This document shows positions 13,437 through 26,200 of a stretch of DNA of 64,000 bases, in pieces; positions within the stretch are counted from its first letter, which is position 1; every line of letters begins with the position of its first letter. The position numbers were made by a program, and so were the translations under genes. Origin of the DNA: Ochotona curzoniae. Taxonomy: Eukaryota; Chordata; Mammalia; Lagomorpha; Ochotonidae. Location of the stretch: assembly GCF_017591425.1 (NCBI RefSeq), contig NW_024467106.1:27828501-27892500 (forward strand). The letters are read 5' to 3'. The notes under the pieces are model-generated. The model had not been told where the DNA came from and made no database searches. It worked only from the letters and a program-made list of their open reading frames with translations.

Positions 13437-14061
13437 GACACAGCCATTTTGCCTGACCTGCACACTTTCTCCATCTGGATCAAATGGCAGCCCTACTGCT
13501 TAGTGGCAGTATAGCCCTAGACTAGTTTCTTACTCTCCCACAGCCTGAGAGATGAAAAAAAATAAGATAAAATAAAACAACAGGTGGAGAAGAGGGGATG
13601 TATTGACTAGCAGCTCCAGAGCGTTTTGAGAAGTAAATTAGCGCATGTATAGGAAGTAATTCTTCTCTTTATTATTATTATTAATTGTTCACTACTACTA
13701 CTGCTATCAGACAGAGTGAAGAGCAGGCAGCAGTCTCACCCTACTGACCTAACCAGGTCCAACCTACAAGGGGGAAGAAAAACAAGCTGTTAGAGTCTTG
13801 TATAAATGTGGGAAATGTGGTGCCTAGCACACAAATTCTTGCAGATCTTAGTAGCAGACTGAAAGAGGCCAGTGTTTCCAACTTGCAACTTATCAAATAA
13901 AGATTGTGGTTGGGATACACCAAGCCATGGGATACGCAGAACTTCCCATCAAGATAGAAAGCTAGTTTCATTTTAGAACTGCATATTATATGATAAAACT
14001 AATTTTGAAGGTAGAATTTAAATGAAAGAGAGAGCCACTTTAACACTTTAAGAAAAGCAAC

Positions 14062-14404
14062 AAGGCCCAGCACAGTGGCCTTGCGGCTAAAGTCCTCGCC
14101 TTGAATGCACCGGGATCTCATATGGTGCCAGTTCGTGTCCCAGCAGCCCCACTTCCCATCCAGCTCCCTGCTTGTGGCCTGGGAATGCAGTCGAGGACGG
14201 AACAAAACCTTGGGACCCTGCACCCGCGTGGGAGACCCAAAAGAGGCTCCGGGCTTCTGACTTAGGATTGGCTCAGCTCCAGCCGTTGCAGGCACTTAGG
14301 GAGTGAATCATTGGATGAAAGATCTTCCTCTCTGTCTTTTTTTCTCTTTGTATATCTGACTTTGCAATAAAGATAAATAAATCTTAAAAAGAAAAGAAAA
14401 GAAA
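14062..14404 (+). mobile_element. CSINE, pika-type
   Basis: Full length with head ggcccagcacagtggccttg and CCTCGCCTTGAATGCACC, ending aaataaatcttaaaaag. Confidence 0.88.
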
Positions 14405-14922
14405 ACTAACAAACCCAGGTAAAATGTACAACCCTGGTTTCTAAATGGATGGCAGGTACTGACAGAGACACGCCCCCAACTTTGTGTGAGACCTCAGGCA
14501 CACCCTTCTCTCACCTGCCTCAGTGCCCCCAGCCAATTACACTGGGTGCATTCCAGGACTCCCATTCCATGCCTCTCTGGGTTAGGGGAATGTTCCAAAA
14601 GCATCATCATGGTTCCTGAACCTACACCACCATCTAGTGTGTGCTGGGGAGGAAGACACAACTGCCTGGTTCAGCAGGAGCTTTCTTTTCTCCCTCTTGC
14701 ACTCACCTGAGTGTCCTGCAGAAGCTGGACGCAATGCATCCCCCAGGTGTGAGATATGCAGAACCCCAGGCCCCAGTGGGGAGAAGGGTAACTCCTACCT
14801 CTCAGGAGGAGAAAGGGGAAGCTGGTATAGGAAACTTAACTAACAAAGCCCAGCTGTGATCTAAGTAAAACACACACTTCCCAACTGGCATGTAAAGAGC
14901 TTGTCCCGTGATGAAGATGGAC

Positions 14923-15129
14923 AATTCCTAGGAAATTTTACAAGCTTTTTTTTTTTGGATGTTTTAAAGATTTATTTATTTATTGGAAAGTCAGATATAC
15001 AGAGAGAAGGAGGAGAGACAGACAAGAAGAATTCCTAGGAAATTTTACAAGCTTTTTTTTTGGATGTTTCAAAGATTTATTTATTTATTGGAAAGTCAGA
15101 TATACAGAGGAGGAGAGACAGAGAGGAAG
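14923..15129. repeat. 107-bp tandem duplication of SINE tail plus target site
   Basis: Both copies begin aattcctaggaaattttaca and run through the first part of the antisense CSINE tail to gaggagagacag. Confidence 0.9.
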
Positions 15130-15390
15130 ATCTTCCGTCCGATGATTCACTCCCCAAGTGAGTGCAACGACCGATGCTATGCCGATCCGAAGCCAGAATC
15201 CGGAACTTGTTCCAGGTATCCCACACAGGTGCAGGGTCCCAAAGCTTTGGGCCATCCTCAACTGCTTTCCCAGGCCTCAAGCAGGGAGCTGGATGGGAAG
15301 CGGGGCCACCAGAATTAGAACTGGCACCCACATGGGATCCCAGGGCATTCAAGGCGAGGACTTTAGCCACTAGGCCATGCCGCCGGGCCC
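14950..15390 (-). mobile_element. CSINE, antisense, with tandemly duplicated tail
   Basis: A full-length copy (head gccgggccc at 15381-15390). Its tail and the flanking target site are duplicated in tandem (period 107, copies from 14923 and 15030). The target duplication tttacaagctttt is seen at 14937, 15044 and 15391. Confidence 0.9.
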
Positions 15391-16699
15391 TTTACAAGCT
15401 TTTAAAATGGAATCTTAGGTGATAATTAGGTATCCAGCGGACATCCTTGAACCCAAGTTACCAATGCACCTGCATTATCTACCTGGCTTTCAGTCTAACA
15501 ACCCACAGCAACAATAATCTAATCCGCACCAACAGTCCCTAAGTCTAGAAAGTCACTGCGATCTTGGCCAGGCCAAGTTCCTAGCCAAGCAGTGTCATGT
15601 CAGCATGACAGGTGATTTCTTCAAGACCAGCAGCAGGCTCTCTGAGCTGAGGGGCTGAGGTCTTCAGTGCTACAACAACCAGGAACTGAATTCAACAGGT
15701 AAACAGTGAACTGTGGAAAGATCTGTGTCTCAGATGACAGAACTGTCCCAGCCTTGGGAGACCCAGGGATGAGAGCCCAGCTGAGCCAGGCATACTCTGC
15801 TGGAACTGTGAGATTCCAGCAAATGTTGCTTTCACCTGCTCCAGGTGTGGTCACGGTTTCCAGGGCCACTGAACATTAACACGGATGTTGGCACTCGGAA
15901 GTGACAAGCTTCTCTAACAAGTGTCTCCAACATGGGAGAAGGTGGGAGAAATTTTGAGGCTGTTGCATTTCCTTGGGCAAATTTTTCTATGGAAATATGG
16001 ATGTTGAGACTGCTGCTAGCAAGCACACTGAAGAAAGTGAGGAACGGTGATTCCAGAGGCTGGAATAAGGGGCACCTCGCGATGCTGAAGATGTGCCCAG
16101 GTTCCTCTTGCTGGTTATAAGCAAAAACTGGAGAGGAGGGCGATGAGGAGAGGAAAAGTTTTTTTTTTCACTGAGTCAGGACTAAATTATTTAGGGACAT
16201 TTCAGCCCTCCAGGTGGCAAAAGATGCTGATACATCAAAATGAGTACAGAAAGCCTGGGCCAGGAAAAAAAAAAAGCTGCACGATTCTATCAACTTTTGC
16301 AAAAAGCCTCACACAGGTGATAAAGCCAGAATCTTAAGACACACACATGGCACCTGCAGGAGGTATGTGCACCTCACAGTCTGCTCCATGAGCCCCGGAC
16401 AGCAGAGGAGAAGGCCACACCCCTCTGGCATCTCAGCAGGAGCAGAACGCAGTGCAGGCGTGGGCTGGGAAAGATCTGAACTGTGGCTGCTGTCTGGGGG
16501 AATGAAAGGCAGTGATACCCTTGTGAAACCTTCAAAGTCGGTGAGAAAATGATGCCAGCAGAAACATGGCCCAGTGCGGGCCAAACAGGAAAGAAAGAAG
16601 GCAGTGAAAGGCCCAACATCCTACCTGCAGGAAGTAGGCTGACAAAACTACTCAGCCGAACACGGAGCAGATACCTACAGCTGAACAGGCCAACTCCAT

Positions 16700-18300
16700 G
16701 GGGGGAAGGAAGCTCAGCCGGCCTCCAGGACCACCCCATCCTAGAGGTTAGACTTTATGACCCGCACAGGCGAAGCCCCTCAGGCTGCCCGTTGGCGCAC
16801 CCTTATGGTTAGAGGGTCATGATTTACAGGGGGATGATGGGATCACACAGGAGGTAGTGAGAGATGAGGAGAGCTAGGAATTATAGCTGAGGGGCTGCCA
16901 TAGATAAGTCCACAACATGTGTATGTAAGTAGGGGACTGACACCAAATTGGTTTGGAGGGGAGAACAAGAGTGAGGGAAGTGGATCTGATAGAATCTGTG
17001 GGGGAAATGTAGGCTCAGCCCTGTGGAACTGCAATTTTTGCTGGTTCGCCCAAGAATGGCAAATAGTGTTAGGCCTTGCTAGGGAGCTGAGGGGACACCC
17101 CAGCTGGGCTGGGGTTCCTACTGGTGAGAACGAGAGTAGGATTGAAGGCAGCAGGTGGGCTGTACATGGCTACAAACTGCACTGGCACGGGTGTGCACTG
17201 GGACTGTGGAATGACAGATTGGGCTTGACTTTAGCACCCACTGGTACTTGTGAGAGCCAGGTTGGGTGTACAACAGGCCAGATTAGGTCTTGCCTCCTGC
17301 TCAACTAAGTGAAAGCTGTGTCTGAGTGCGGACCAGGTATCACCGGGCAGCAACACCCAACAACAAGAACCAGATGGGTGTGGCCAGCTGAACAAAGCCA
17401 CTATTCTTGTCAGGACAGAAGTCAACCTGGGCCTATGACCCACTGATGTATGCAAGAACGGCCACTGGGAGGAGACTCGATGGAGGAGCTTGGGAAACTC
17501 CTTCATTGGGATGCAGCCACTGCAGGTGAGCACAAGAAGCAAGGCAAGGAGCAATTTAGACCACACCAGGTTACAGTACCCGCCGGCATACATGTGGATG
17601 AGGTTTGGGAACAGACCAGTCTGGGCCAGCACATAACACCCCCTGGCAGATCTGAGAACCAGGGCAGGAGCTAGGAGTAGCCAGATTTGAATACAGCACT
17701 AGCCAGTTCTCATTAAGACTAGGACAGCAAACAGGCTGGGCAGAGATGGGCTGCAGCACCCACCAACAGGAGCTGGAACAGGGGGCACAATAGACTAGGC
17801 CAGACTCTGCAATAAGGCTGTGAATGCTGAAGTGAAGTCTCTGGGACCTGGAAGCTGTGCACTGCTCCATTACTCCCCAAGTTTCCTAAGCTGCCTCATC
17901 CGTGTCCCTGGATCCCCACACCCAGACCCCAGTGCTCCTGTTTGGGCTCTGCTGTACAGCAGCTGTCTCAGCAGAAATGGACTGATCATAGGTCAGGCAG
18001 AGCCATGCGGGTGACTGTCAGGATAAACAAGTCCTCTGTGAGGACACCAAGTTACTGGTTGGATATCAGGATAAAGAAGTGTCCCAAAAAAGGCACGATG
18101 TAAACACCTAGACCTAAACCTGGGGCCTCATCAGGACAGGGGCCCCATCAGGACAGGACTTGATTTCTCTCCTGAGAGGCATCAAGACAAGTCAGAGGGA
18201 GCTGCAGTGAAGTCCCAGGAGGTGGGACACTGTGCCACTGCCCAGCTGACCTCTAGGAGCAGATATGACTTCCAGTAGGGCAGGTGAACTCTCCTGTCTG
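16700..18300. other. Unclassified block, possibly a lineage-specific repeat
   Basis: This stretch has no CSINE and contains recurring phrases such as agcacccactgg/cagcacccaccaac, ggccagattaggt/aggccagactctgc and catcaggacaggg (twice, 18131-18156). Many stops break all frames. Its texture resembles the regulatory end of a retroelement, but I do not recognise a family. Confidence 0.3.
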
Positions 18301-18880
18301 CCTGCACTCTGCAGGCACCTCACACCCCTTCCTCAGGTGCACCCTGCAGAATAAGGACTCCTGAGTTCACAGGTTTCATTTCCATGGCAACAGGACAAAG
18401 GCTGGGTCCCGTGGTTCCCTGCCTGGATGGGAAAGCTGAGCTGAGTTGCCAGGAGTCCCTTCCTGCCTACCTTATACCAAGTCACCTGATTATGTAATAT
18501 CTGCTTTGGCAGAAACACCCAAGGATACTCTGGTGTCCCATGCTTTACAAGGTGCATTTCTGAACAAAGAAACTAAAGCTGGGTGACTGATGCAGGCTGT
18601 GAGCCAGGGAGAAGACAGCGGCTTCTCATGCTGTGAGTCAGCCTTACAACCCTGCTCCCACTGACAGCGGACCCAAGCAGCCTCCGTTACAGTCAGGGAA
18701 TGCAGCGTAGCAGATGTGCGTTGGGTGAATACAACCAGGGCACCTGTTACACAGACCTCTCCGGGGGAGGGGGGAGTGTCTAAACAGACCTGAGACCTCA
18801 GGGTCCCCCACATCTGTTGCACAAGCACTGTCTTTTTTCCTCTGGTGGCCTGCACTTGAAGACCAGAAGTTCACATTCTC

Positions 18881-19096
18881 ATGTTTTCTGTAATTGTCCA
18901 CACTGACTTCCCTACAGCTGCCAAGACCTTGGCAGAGCTGGTATCGGGCCCAAGTCACAATGTCTGGGAGCAGGTGGCCAGGAAATTGACCCTGATCTCA
19001 GATGGCCAACCCCTAACGGACATGTTTGGGATGCGAGATTCATGTAGAACCATCCATCTCTCGGTGATACTGCTCGATGAGGACAAGCGTCCATGA
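18881..19096 (+). other. Unrecognised short open frame
   Basis: A 71-codon frame begins near 18881 and ends with TGA at 19096. It contains ARKLTLISDGQPLTDMFGMR. I do not recognise it. It could be a relic of a coding exon or retrocopy, or chance. There is no poly(A) tail or splice context that settles it. Confidence 0.2.
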
Positions 19097-19452
19097 CAGG
19101 AACAAGCTTCCAAGCCGCCCCAAGCCAAGGGCCGCAGGGGAGCTGGGAAGCCGCATGCGCTCATGAGTATGGGAGGCCCCTGTGCCCTGGATCGCAGTGC
19201 TGCTCTGAGATTCCCACTTCAGCTAGTCCTCTTCGGCTAATGTGAGCATGTCAAGCGTTTGGTTGCGGCAGTAACACGTAAGCAGAACTCTTCTTTTGTA
19301 AATCTATCTTGGCTAACCCAATGACTGGAAGGGATTCCAGTGTCTACCTCTCCATACTTAGAAAACTCTAACCTAACATGGGGAGCATGACCAGTTTATG
19401 GCAAGCATTTCCCAGCGCCCTCAGTTCTTCCCTTGCAAATGTCTTTCACCAT

Positions 19453-19732
19453 GGGGCTGGTTTTGTGGCACAGCAGGTAAAGCTACCATCTGGACCAGGA
19501 GCATCCCACATCCCACCTGTTCATGTCCTGGTTGCTCCACTTCCCATCCAGCTTCCTGCTAATATACCTGGGAAATCAGTGGAGGATGGTCCAAGTGCCT
19601 GGTTCCTGTCCCCACGTGGGAGACCTGGAAGAAGCTCCTGTCCACTGGCTTGTAGTGATCTGGGAGGCAAATGGGTGAAAGGAAGATTTTTTTCTTCTCT
19701 CTAGCTCTGACTTCCAAACAAGTATTTTTGTT
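19453..19732 (+). mobile_element. CSINE
   Basis: Head ggggctggttttgtggcaca, body acgtgggagacctggaagaa, 3' end shortened. Confidence 0.8.
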
Positions 19733-19834
19733 TCAAAGTCCTCCTACCAGGGAATCCTGAGAGGCACCAAAACGGGATATTCATTCTTCTTTACTGGTCA
19801 GAAAAAGACACAGACATGGGACGGACATGTTGAT

Positions 19835-20072
19835 AGAAAAATAGGATAAACTTTTAATTCCCAGAATATCACAAATTCAACTCTGATGGTTACCCTTGGA
19901 AAATCGGGCATTTGGCAACATTTTAAGTTTTCAAAATCAATACAACGCTTATTCACATTTTTACCGGATCCAACAATGCTCACACATGCCAGAAGGCTGG
20001 GGCCACTGAGTTGGGCGGCACTGGCGACTGCCTGCAGCTAAACTCGGCTCAGCCACGTCCTCAGGGAACCAT
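19835..20072 (-). other. GALNT12: GALNT12 3' untranslated region (inferred)
   Basis: About 240 bases lie between the stop codon and the likely cleavage zone downstream of the ATTAAA signal. There is no other AATAAA or ATTAAA on the minus strand in between. The end point is an estimate. Confidence 0.6.
19853..19858 (-). terminator. GALNT12: Candidate GALNT12 poly(A) signal ATTAAA
   Basis: ATTAAA on the minus strand, about 215 bases past the stop codon. It is followed within 50 bases by T/GT-rich sequence (tgtctgtgtcttttt on the minus strand) suitable as a downstream element. Confidence 0.6.
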
Positions 20073-20210
20073 TCATGCCATGCGCTCCTTGAAGAACCAT
20101 TTCTGATGATCTGAGTTGGAGCAGTCTCGCAGGAGGGGCACAAAACTGTTGCTGGCTTTCTTTTCAGCCTGGACACATTTCTTGGACTGTTGGTGAAATA
20201 ACGAGCCATC
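20073..20210 (-). CDS. GALNT12: GALNT12 exon 10, coding part (lectin gamma repeat, stop)
   Basis: It encodes residues 539-583: [18 protein letters not shown], then [19 protein letters not shown] and ERMA, with TGA at 20075-20073. It is the last lectin repeat. The recalled human protein ends ERML, so only the last residue differs there. The acceptor is ttttgtag|GAT. Confidence 0.95.
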   Translation of the reverse strand, partial: DGSLFHQQSKKCVQAEKKASNSFVPLLRDCSNSDHQKWFFKERMA

Positions 20211-23200
20211 CTACAAAAGATGACAGGTACTGGATGCTTAAGAGATATGTGAGTGATTTCTCAGCAGTCTCCTTGCATCAAGAGCCAGAGGTGTGATACA
20301 AATCATTTCAGGGATATTGACCTCAGGGGAATTGCTTCCACATAAAACTGGCTTGCTAAAATCACCTAAAAATGCTGGCAGCACCGGAGAGCACTACCTT
20401 TTGGGGGTCGGATGCTGCCCTCTGCTGGCTGTTCTGGGGAATCTCTCAGACCCCCAGTGTGGTCCCTGCAGCTTTTCCAGTTCTACAAGAAAACCAAAAC
20501 AAAACTCCTTCATTGCCCTGTCACTTGAGTATCCTGGTTCCATTATTTCCTCCCTGGTGATTTATTTGTCTTAGGCATATTTTTAAATATTCACTTGCTT
20601 ATTTGAGAGGAAGAGAGAGAAAGATGGCCAAGTGCCTGTCCACTGGTTCACTCCACAAACACCTGGTCGTTCAATTCATTCACTGCTGAGTGTAATATTC
20701 CTCTACAGAAAAACCTGGTACAACTAACTTCCTCGTAAGCTGCACAGAAGGCCCCTTTTATTCCAGAGACCAGGTTGGAAGGGAAAGGCTCCTAGGCAGA
20801 CAAGGAAAAAAAAAAGGAAAGAAAGAAACTTGCCCTACTGACTCCCTTCCTTTGGACCAGGCTGCAAGTCCAACATGGGTTTGTTGCAAACGTGGCCCAG
20901 CACCCCATGTGAAATCCACAGAAACTTCAGGGAATGAAAGAGAAACTGACCGTGGCGTGAAAGTTTCTGCAGACTCTGCATACACATTGTCTTCAAAAAA
21001 GTGCATGTGAGGCAGGGGAGGGAGGGAAGTCACATATGCAAAACATGAGCTTCCAATTTGTTGGCAGCAAAAGAAACTTACATTCTTATTTCACTTTCTT
21101 TGCCCCATGAAGTTTTTGAAGTACCCACAAGCAGCCTTCTCGGTTTTCCAAGGAAGGCTCCAGTCTCCAGCCATCCACAGAGACCTCGCTGGAGTCCTCC
21201 AGTAAGGCTACTGCTTTACTGTGTTTAAGAGCTGGGCCCCACGAGGCTTAGAGAACAGGGAGGACTCCAGCCTAGCTCAGTCGCATGTTGGCCATGATGC
21301 CATTCATCCAAGCCCCACTTGGCAGCAAGAAAGAGGCACCTGGCAGAGCTCCGCTGCTGTCACAGCTTCTGCAGCTCACGGGGCAGTAGCAAAGGCAAGG
21401 CCTGGAAGGGACTCCACAGAGAGGAGGGAAGGAAGTGCCAGGATGCTGGCGTCAACCAGGGGGTTCCTACATTAACATCACTGTCCGGGACCCCAGAGGC
21501 CTGAGACTCACCAAGACGATGCCATGGAGGCTGTTAAGACTTCCGTCCCCTCCCTTACAGGACTGAGCCAGGGGAAGAGCCAGGAGAACACACTTACCTC
21601 CTGGAGCAAGAACTGCTGGTTCTCCGGGGTGGTGTCTTGGCACGGATGCATGACCAGAATGTCCTTGCCCACCTCCACCGCCACACAGCCCTCCGGCTGG
21701 TGGGTGTTATAGCGTATTTCCTTCTGGGATGTGTACTCAAAAAACTACAAAGGAAGCAGCCGACAGGTATCAGTTACCCACTGATGCAGAAGGAGGGAAA
21801 ACAGGCTAGATGAGGACTGCGGTGGGCTGGAAATGGGTGGGGTCAGCCTCTGTTCTCACCACCAACACCAGGCCCTTGGGGCCTGATCACGCTCCCGTGG
21901 GCCTTACAACAGATGCAGCTGACCCCAAGGTGTGACTTACTGACTACAAATCAAGTGGCTTTTTCTAGCCTGAAGACAGGCTGGCACAGGTGCCTGTCCA
22001 CCTGCCATGCTGAGCTGGTCAGCAGGAAAGTAAACAGTGCTGGGATTGGGGGATGCTCTGTAACCTCAAGTAGCCTTCCTCTTCTCTTCGCTACCCTTGT
22101 CCCCGATCAATGGCTCCTGTGACACCTGGAGTGTATGCAGTGCTGGGCATGAGCTGGCAGTCGCTGCAAATGAATGGGAGAGCTAGGCTCTTTAAAAACG
22201 TTTTATTCCTGGCCCCTCCTGAGACAGGATACAAAGAGTGCTTCTATCTGAGAAAGCTGAATGTTTGATAGTTTTAACAGGACACTCAGCCAGCCACCCC
22301 ACCACCTACTTTCAGGGATATTAAGGCACACGGAGCAGTGCTTTGTGGCTTTGTGATGGAATGTGCTAGAACACTGAAGAAACAAGTGCCTGGGATCCCA
22401 CAGGGCTGTGAGGTAGTTCTGAGTTCCCAGGGAATGCTGGGCACTCCGTCCTCAAGCGTGGGCAGAGTCTGGATAACTCAAGAGTGTGGGGGTCTGAGTG
22501 ATGAAAGCCTGCCCTGTGACCCGTCATCCTCAGCATCCAAAGGGGGTTAGGCTAGATGTCTGTCTCATGGGCAACTCCTCCGGATGGCTAAATGAGACAG
22601 TCCCCAGCCAGCATATCTCCCATCTGCCCTGGGGTCCACCTACTCTCCTGGCTTGTGGAAGGGTGTAGAGTCCCACCCTGGCCCTCGGACCCTCCTCTCC
22701 CCGACTTCCCAGGACTGAGCTTGCCTTGAAGCCTGAAGCACACAGTATAGAACCCAGGAAGAACCGGCCCCACCCACCACTGCCCTCCATCACCTCTGTT
22801 GTCTGATCATAGAGCATCAAAACCTATGACTTCGTTTAGCAATTCTGAAGAACAGAAACATCAAGTGGAATGAACAGGCACAACAACAAGTACTTAAGGC
22901 ACACTGTCAAGAGCCTGTGTGCACCAAAGGATGGGATGACAACCCTGTTCCTTTTTCCAGAGGTCTGAGTTCTGCCACCTGCCCAACGTGAGCACACCTG
23001 CTTTTACCATGAAAAACAAAAGCAAATGCTTCACGAGAAAGAACTCGCTCCTCTGTCCTTGGCCTGCTTTCCCTCCGTGGAGGCCACACCCACCTGGTTC
23101 TGGCCCATCCCGTGGCAGGTGTAGAGGATGACTTGGTGGCCCGTGATCTGGTTCTCATCGGGAGGGTTGTAGTCGAAGCAGTAGTCCTTCAGGCCTTTGT

Positions 23201-26200
23201 TCTGCAGCTGGGCACAGGAGAACAGTTGCCATCAGGAGGCCCAGACCAGCCCCCACCTTGGGCTCCCACAGGTGCCAGAGAACCAGACAGTGCAAAAGGG
23301 CCCCTGGCTGCCTCACACCCGTCCAGCTTTAAAGGTGCTTTCCAAGGGCAGGCATGGAGGTGCAGCGGGTAAAGCCACCACTGTAACGCTTCTGTCCCAT
23401 ATTAGAGGGCTGCTTTGAGAACCAGACACTTTGCTTCCAGTCCAGCTCTCTGCCAATGCACCTGGGAGGGCAGTGGACGGTGGTCCATTGTACTTGAGTC
23501 CCCTGCCATTCACCTAGGACATCAGGACGGAGTTCTCCTTGCCTCAGCTTGGGCCATTCTCTATTGCTTTCCCAAGCCCATGATCAGGAAGCTGGATCTG
23601 AAATGAAGCACCTGGGGACTTGAACCAGAATTTGAACCAGTACCCATATGGGATGCTGGTGCTCCAACCAGCAGTTTAACCAACTCCATCACAGCACAGG
23701 CACCTGAAGACTGTCACAGACCAAGAGAGATTTAGGAGACAAAACATCATTATCAAGCATAAAGCCCTACAGTGTGGCTATGAGTCTGGGTGCTTCCCAA
23801 AGACCTAAGTATAGGGGTTTGATTCTCAAAGACAAGACTTCATCATAGTGAATCACAGATAATGCTAATGGCTAACGAATGGAGTGCAGACTCAATCCAA
23901 CGCAGTATCTGAAGGTTAGGAAAGTGATTGGGTCGGGTTGAACTTGCAGGATTGAATCCCACAATCAGACTCTGGTGCCCTGCTGGAGACCACACACATG
24001 TGGAAGATAATGCCCCATTTTGCTCCCAGCTTCCTGCCTCACTTCCTCTGTACATCCTTCACACTGCACCTGCCACCTTCACCAGACCCAAGACGAACTA
24101 CTAACCACTCCACCGCCTTAAGCCAAAACAGATCTTTACAAGCAGCTTCCCTTGGGCATGAAAGTGACAGTGAACTAATGACAATGAATGACTTTGGATA
24201 GATGCTAGCTGGAATCAATCACCTGAAAAGAAATTTGAAAAACCGAGGCGCTCAGAATTAGAACTGGATAGTAAATGATACCAAGAAATTATTATTTATT
24301 TGATGAGATGGGATGATGATATGAGACTTTTTAAGGCAATATCCGAATGTTATAAAGACAAAATGTGTAACAGTAAGAATGAGACAACAGCTGGGTTTAC
24401 CTAGAAAAGTGGAAAGCAGCCTAGAGAAGTGGGAAAAGCAAGAGAAGCATCGTGGTGTAGCATGTTACACTGCCGACTATGACGACAGCATCCCATCTGG
24501 GTGCTGGTCAAGGCCCCGTTGCTCCACTTCCCCTCCAGCTCCCTGCTAATATCATCTGAAAAAGCAGTGGAGGATGGCCCAAGTGCTAGGGTCCCCTCAA
24601 CCACGTCGGAAACTCAGAAAAAGCCCCTGGCTTCAGCGCAGCCCAGGTGGGGATGAACCAATAGATGATTATTTCTCTTTGTTTCCCTCTCTCTGTGTCA
24701 CAAAGACTTTCAGGTATAAAAATAAATCTTAAAACACAAACAAAAAAAAATCAGGCCATGGAACCATGAAGGAAGCCTCAGTTTCCTCATCTGTAAAACG
24801 GAAGGCTTGATCTTGCTCACTTCAAGATGGCATCCAGTTCTGACAGTTTAGCTCCAGGGACAACAAGGTGGGAGGATATGGGAGTGAGAGAGGCCAGAAG
24901 TGCCCACACGGCGGTCTGTGCTGCCCGGGGTGTGCTGACCAGCGTCGGAGGCCGTCAGAGCCCGCTGCACTCACCATGCCGAAGAAGCCGGGCCTGTCTT
25001 CGGGCACATGCAGCTCTGGATACACAGTCTCCAGGAACCACTTGAAGTCCTTACACTGGAGCTTTTCCCGGAGCTGCTTCCTCTCTGTCACATCCCCAAA
25101 GGGTTCCTAGGAATACAGCACTCCAGTGAGTCCCTGCGGGCCCCAGTGCTTCGTCTCCCAGCCCCTTATCTCCGATGCTCACTCCTTAACCCTGAGACCA
25201 GGGCTACCAATCACCCACAAAGGACCTTCGCAGCAGTCATGGCCCTACTTGGATGCCAAACACTTCCTGAGCTCTATATGTGGCTATGAACTTTCTGAAG
25301 ACCCCTCACATCATGTGTCATTCCTGTACATGGCAAGGAGAGTCACAAAACAGCCTCAATTCCGGCTAACAGGAAAGGCTGTCACCAAGAGAATTGCAAT
25401 CTCAGATGCTGTCACTCCAGGGAGGAGTGTACCACACTAAGGGAAAATGCACCTGCTGATGGAGCTAGACAGCCAAAAGCCCAGAGCCACGCTGGTGTCC
25501 CTGAACCTGTGTGTCCTCCATGAACCTCTGACCCCAGAGCTCAACCAGCGAAGCATCAGGTTCACCGCAACTTAGCCCATGGCATCACCATTAGTAAGTG
25601 AATATTCACTTCCAAACATGGGCACATATGTGATGGACTCAGCATGTTGATGTATCTATCCATGCATAATGATGGAGTTTGGAGCCAAATGCTCCAGAAG
25701 AAATACCTGGGGAAGTCTGGTCTTGTGCACAAAACCCAATGGGCACTTTCAGACAGTAATTAAGGAAAGCAAGCTTCTACTTACCACACCAAATGTGCAG
25801 CTATAAAATCAGTACCAAGTGCCAAGACCTGACTACCATGTACAACTGCAAAACCGGACAAGCAGGGTCAGGAAGTGAATGTTTGACTAAAACTCCAGAC
25901 CCTGCTCATTTTCCCAGGAGTTCTCTCTTTGATGGAAGGCACCGTGACCTGCAGTCACTGGGCCTTCAGCCTGGAGGGACATTCAGGGCCCCTCTAGTTT
26001 GTCCTTCTGTAGGGAATCCCCAGTAATAGGAACGAGGGGGCTCCAGACACGCCTCAGGGAACAGCAGAGGTTCCTACTATGCAGCCTTGTGACTCTGAAG
26101 ACCCAGAGGCAGAGCAAAACCCAGTGACCCCAGTGGTCAGACTGGGAGTCCCTGGCCTCCGTGGAGCACAGCGAGAAGCACCATGGGGGCTGACAGACCC

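Larger units (their letters stand above)
1..19834. other. Intergenic region downstream of GALNT12
   Basis: No exon-like or conserved coding signal is convincing here. By human synteny the next gene in this direction would be COL15A1, outside the window. The listed repeats cover part of it. I see nothing recognisable in 520-1170, 1530-2470, 2540-3390, 4000-5380, 5820-6260, 6590-7140, 7440-8740, 9430-10130, 10400-11420, 11990-13100, 13440-14060, 14410-14920, 15410-16690 and 18310-19450, apart from short simple repeats. Confidence 0.75.
23208..24974 (-). other. GALNT12: GALNT12 intron 7 (1.8 kb)
   Basis: It holds an inverted pair of CSINE pieces (23346-23702), a plus-strand CSINE (24441-24745) and a MIR-like tail near 24770-24815. 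Nothing is seen in 23710-24430. Confidence 0.85.
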
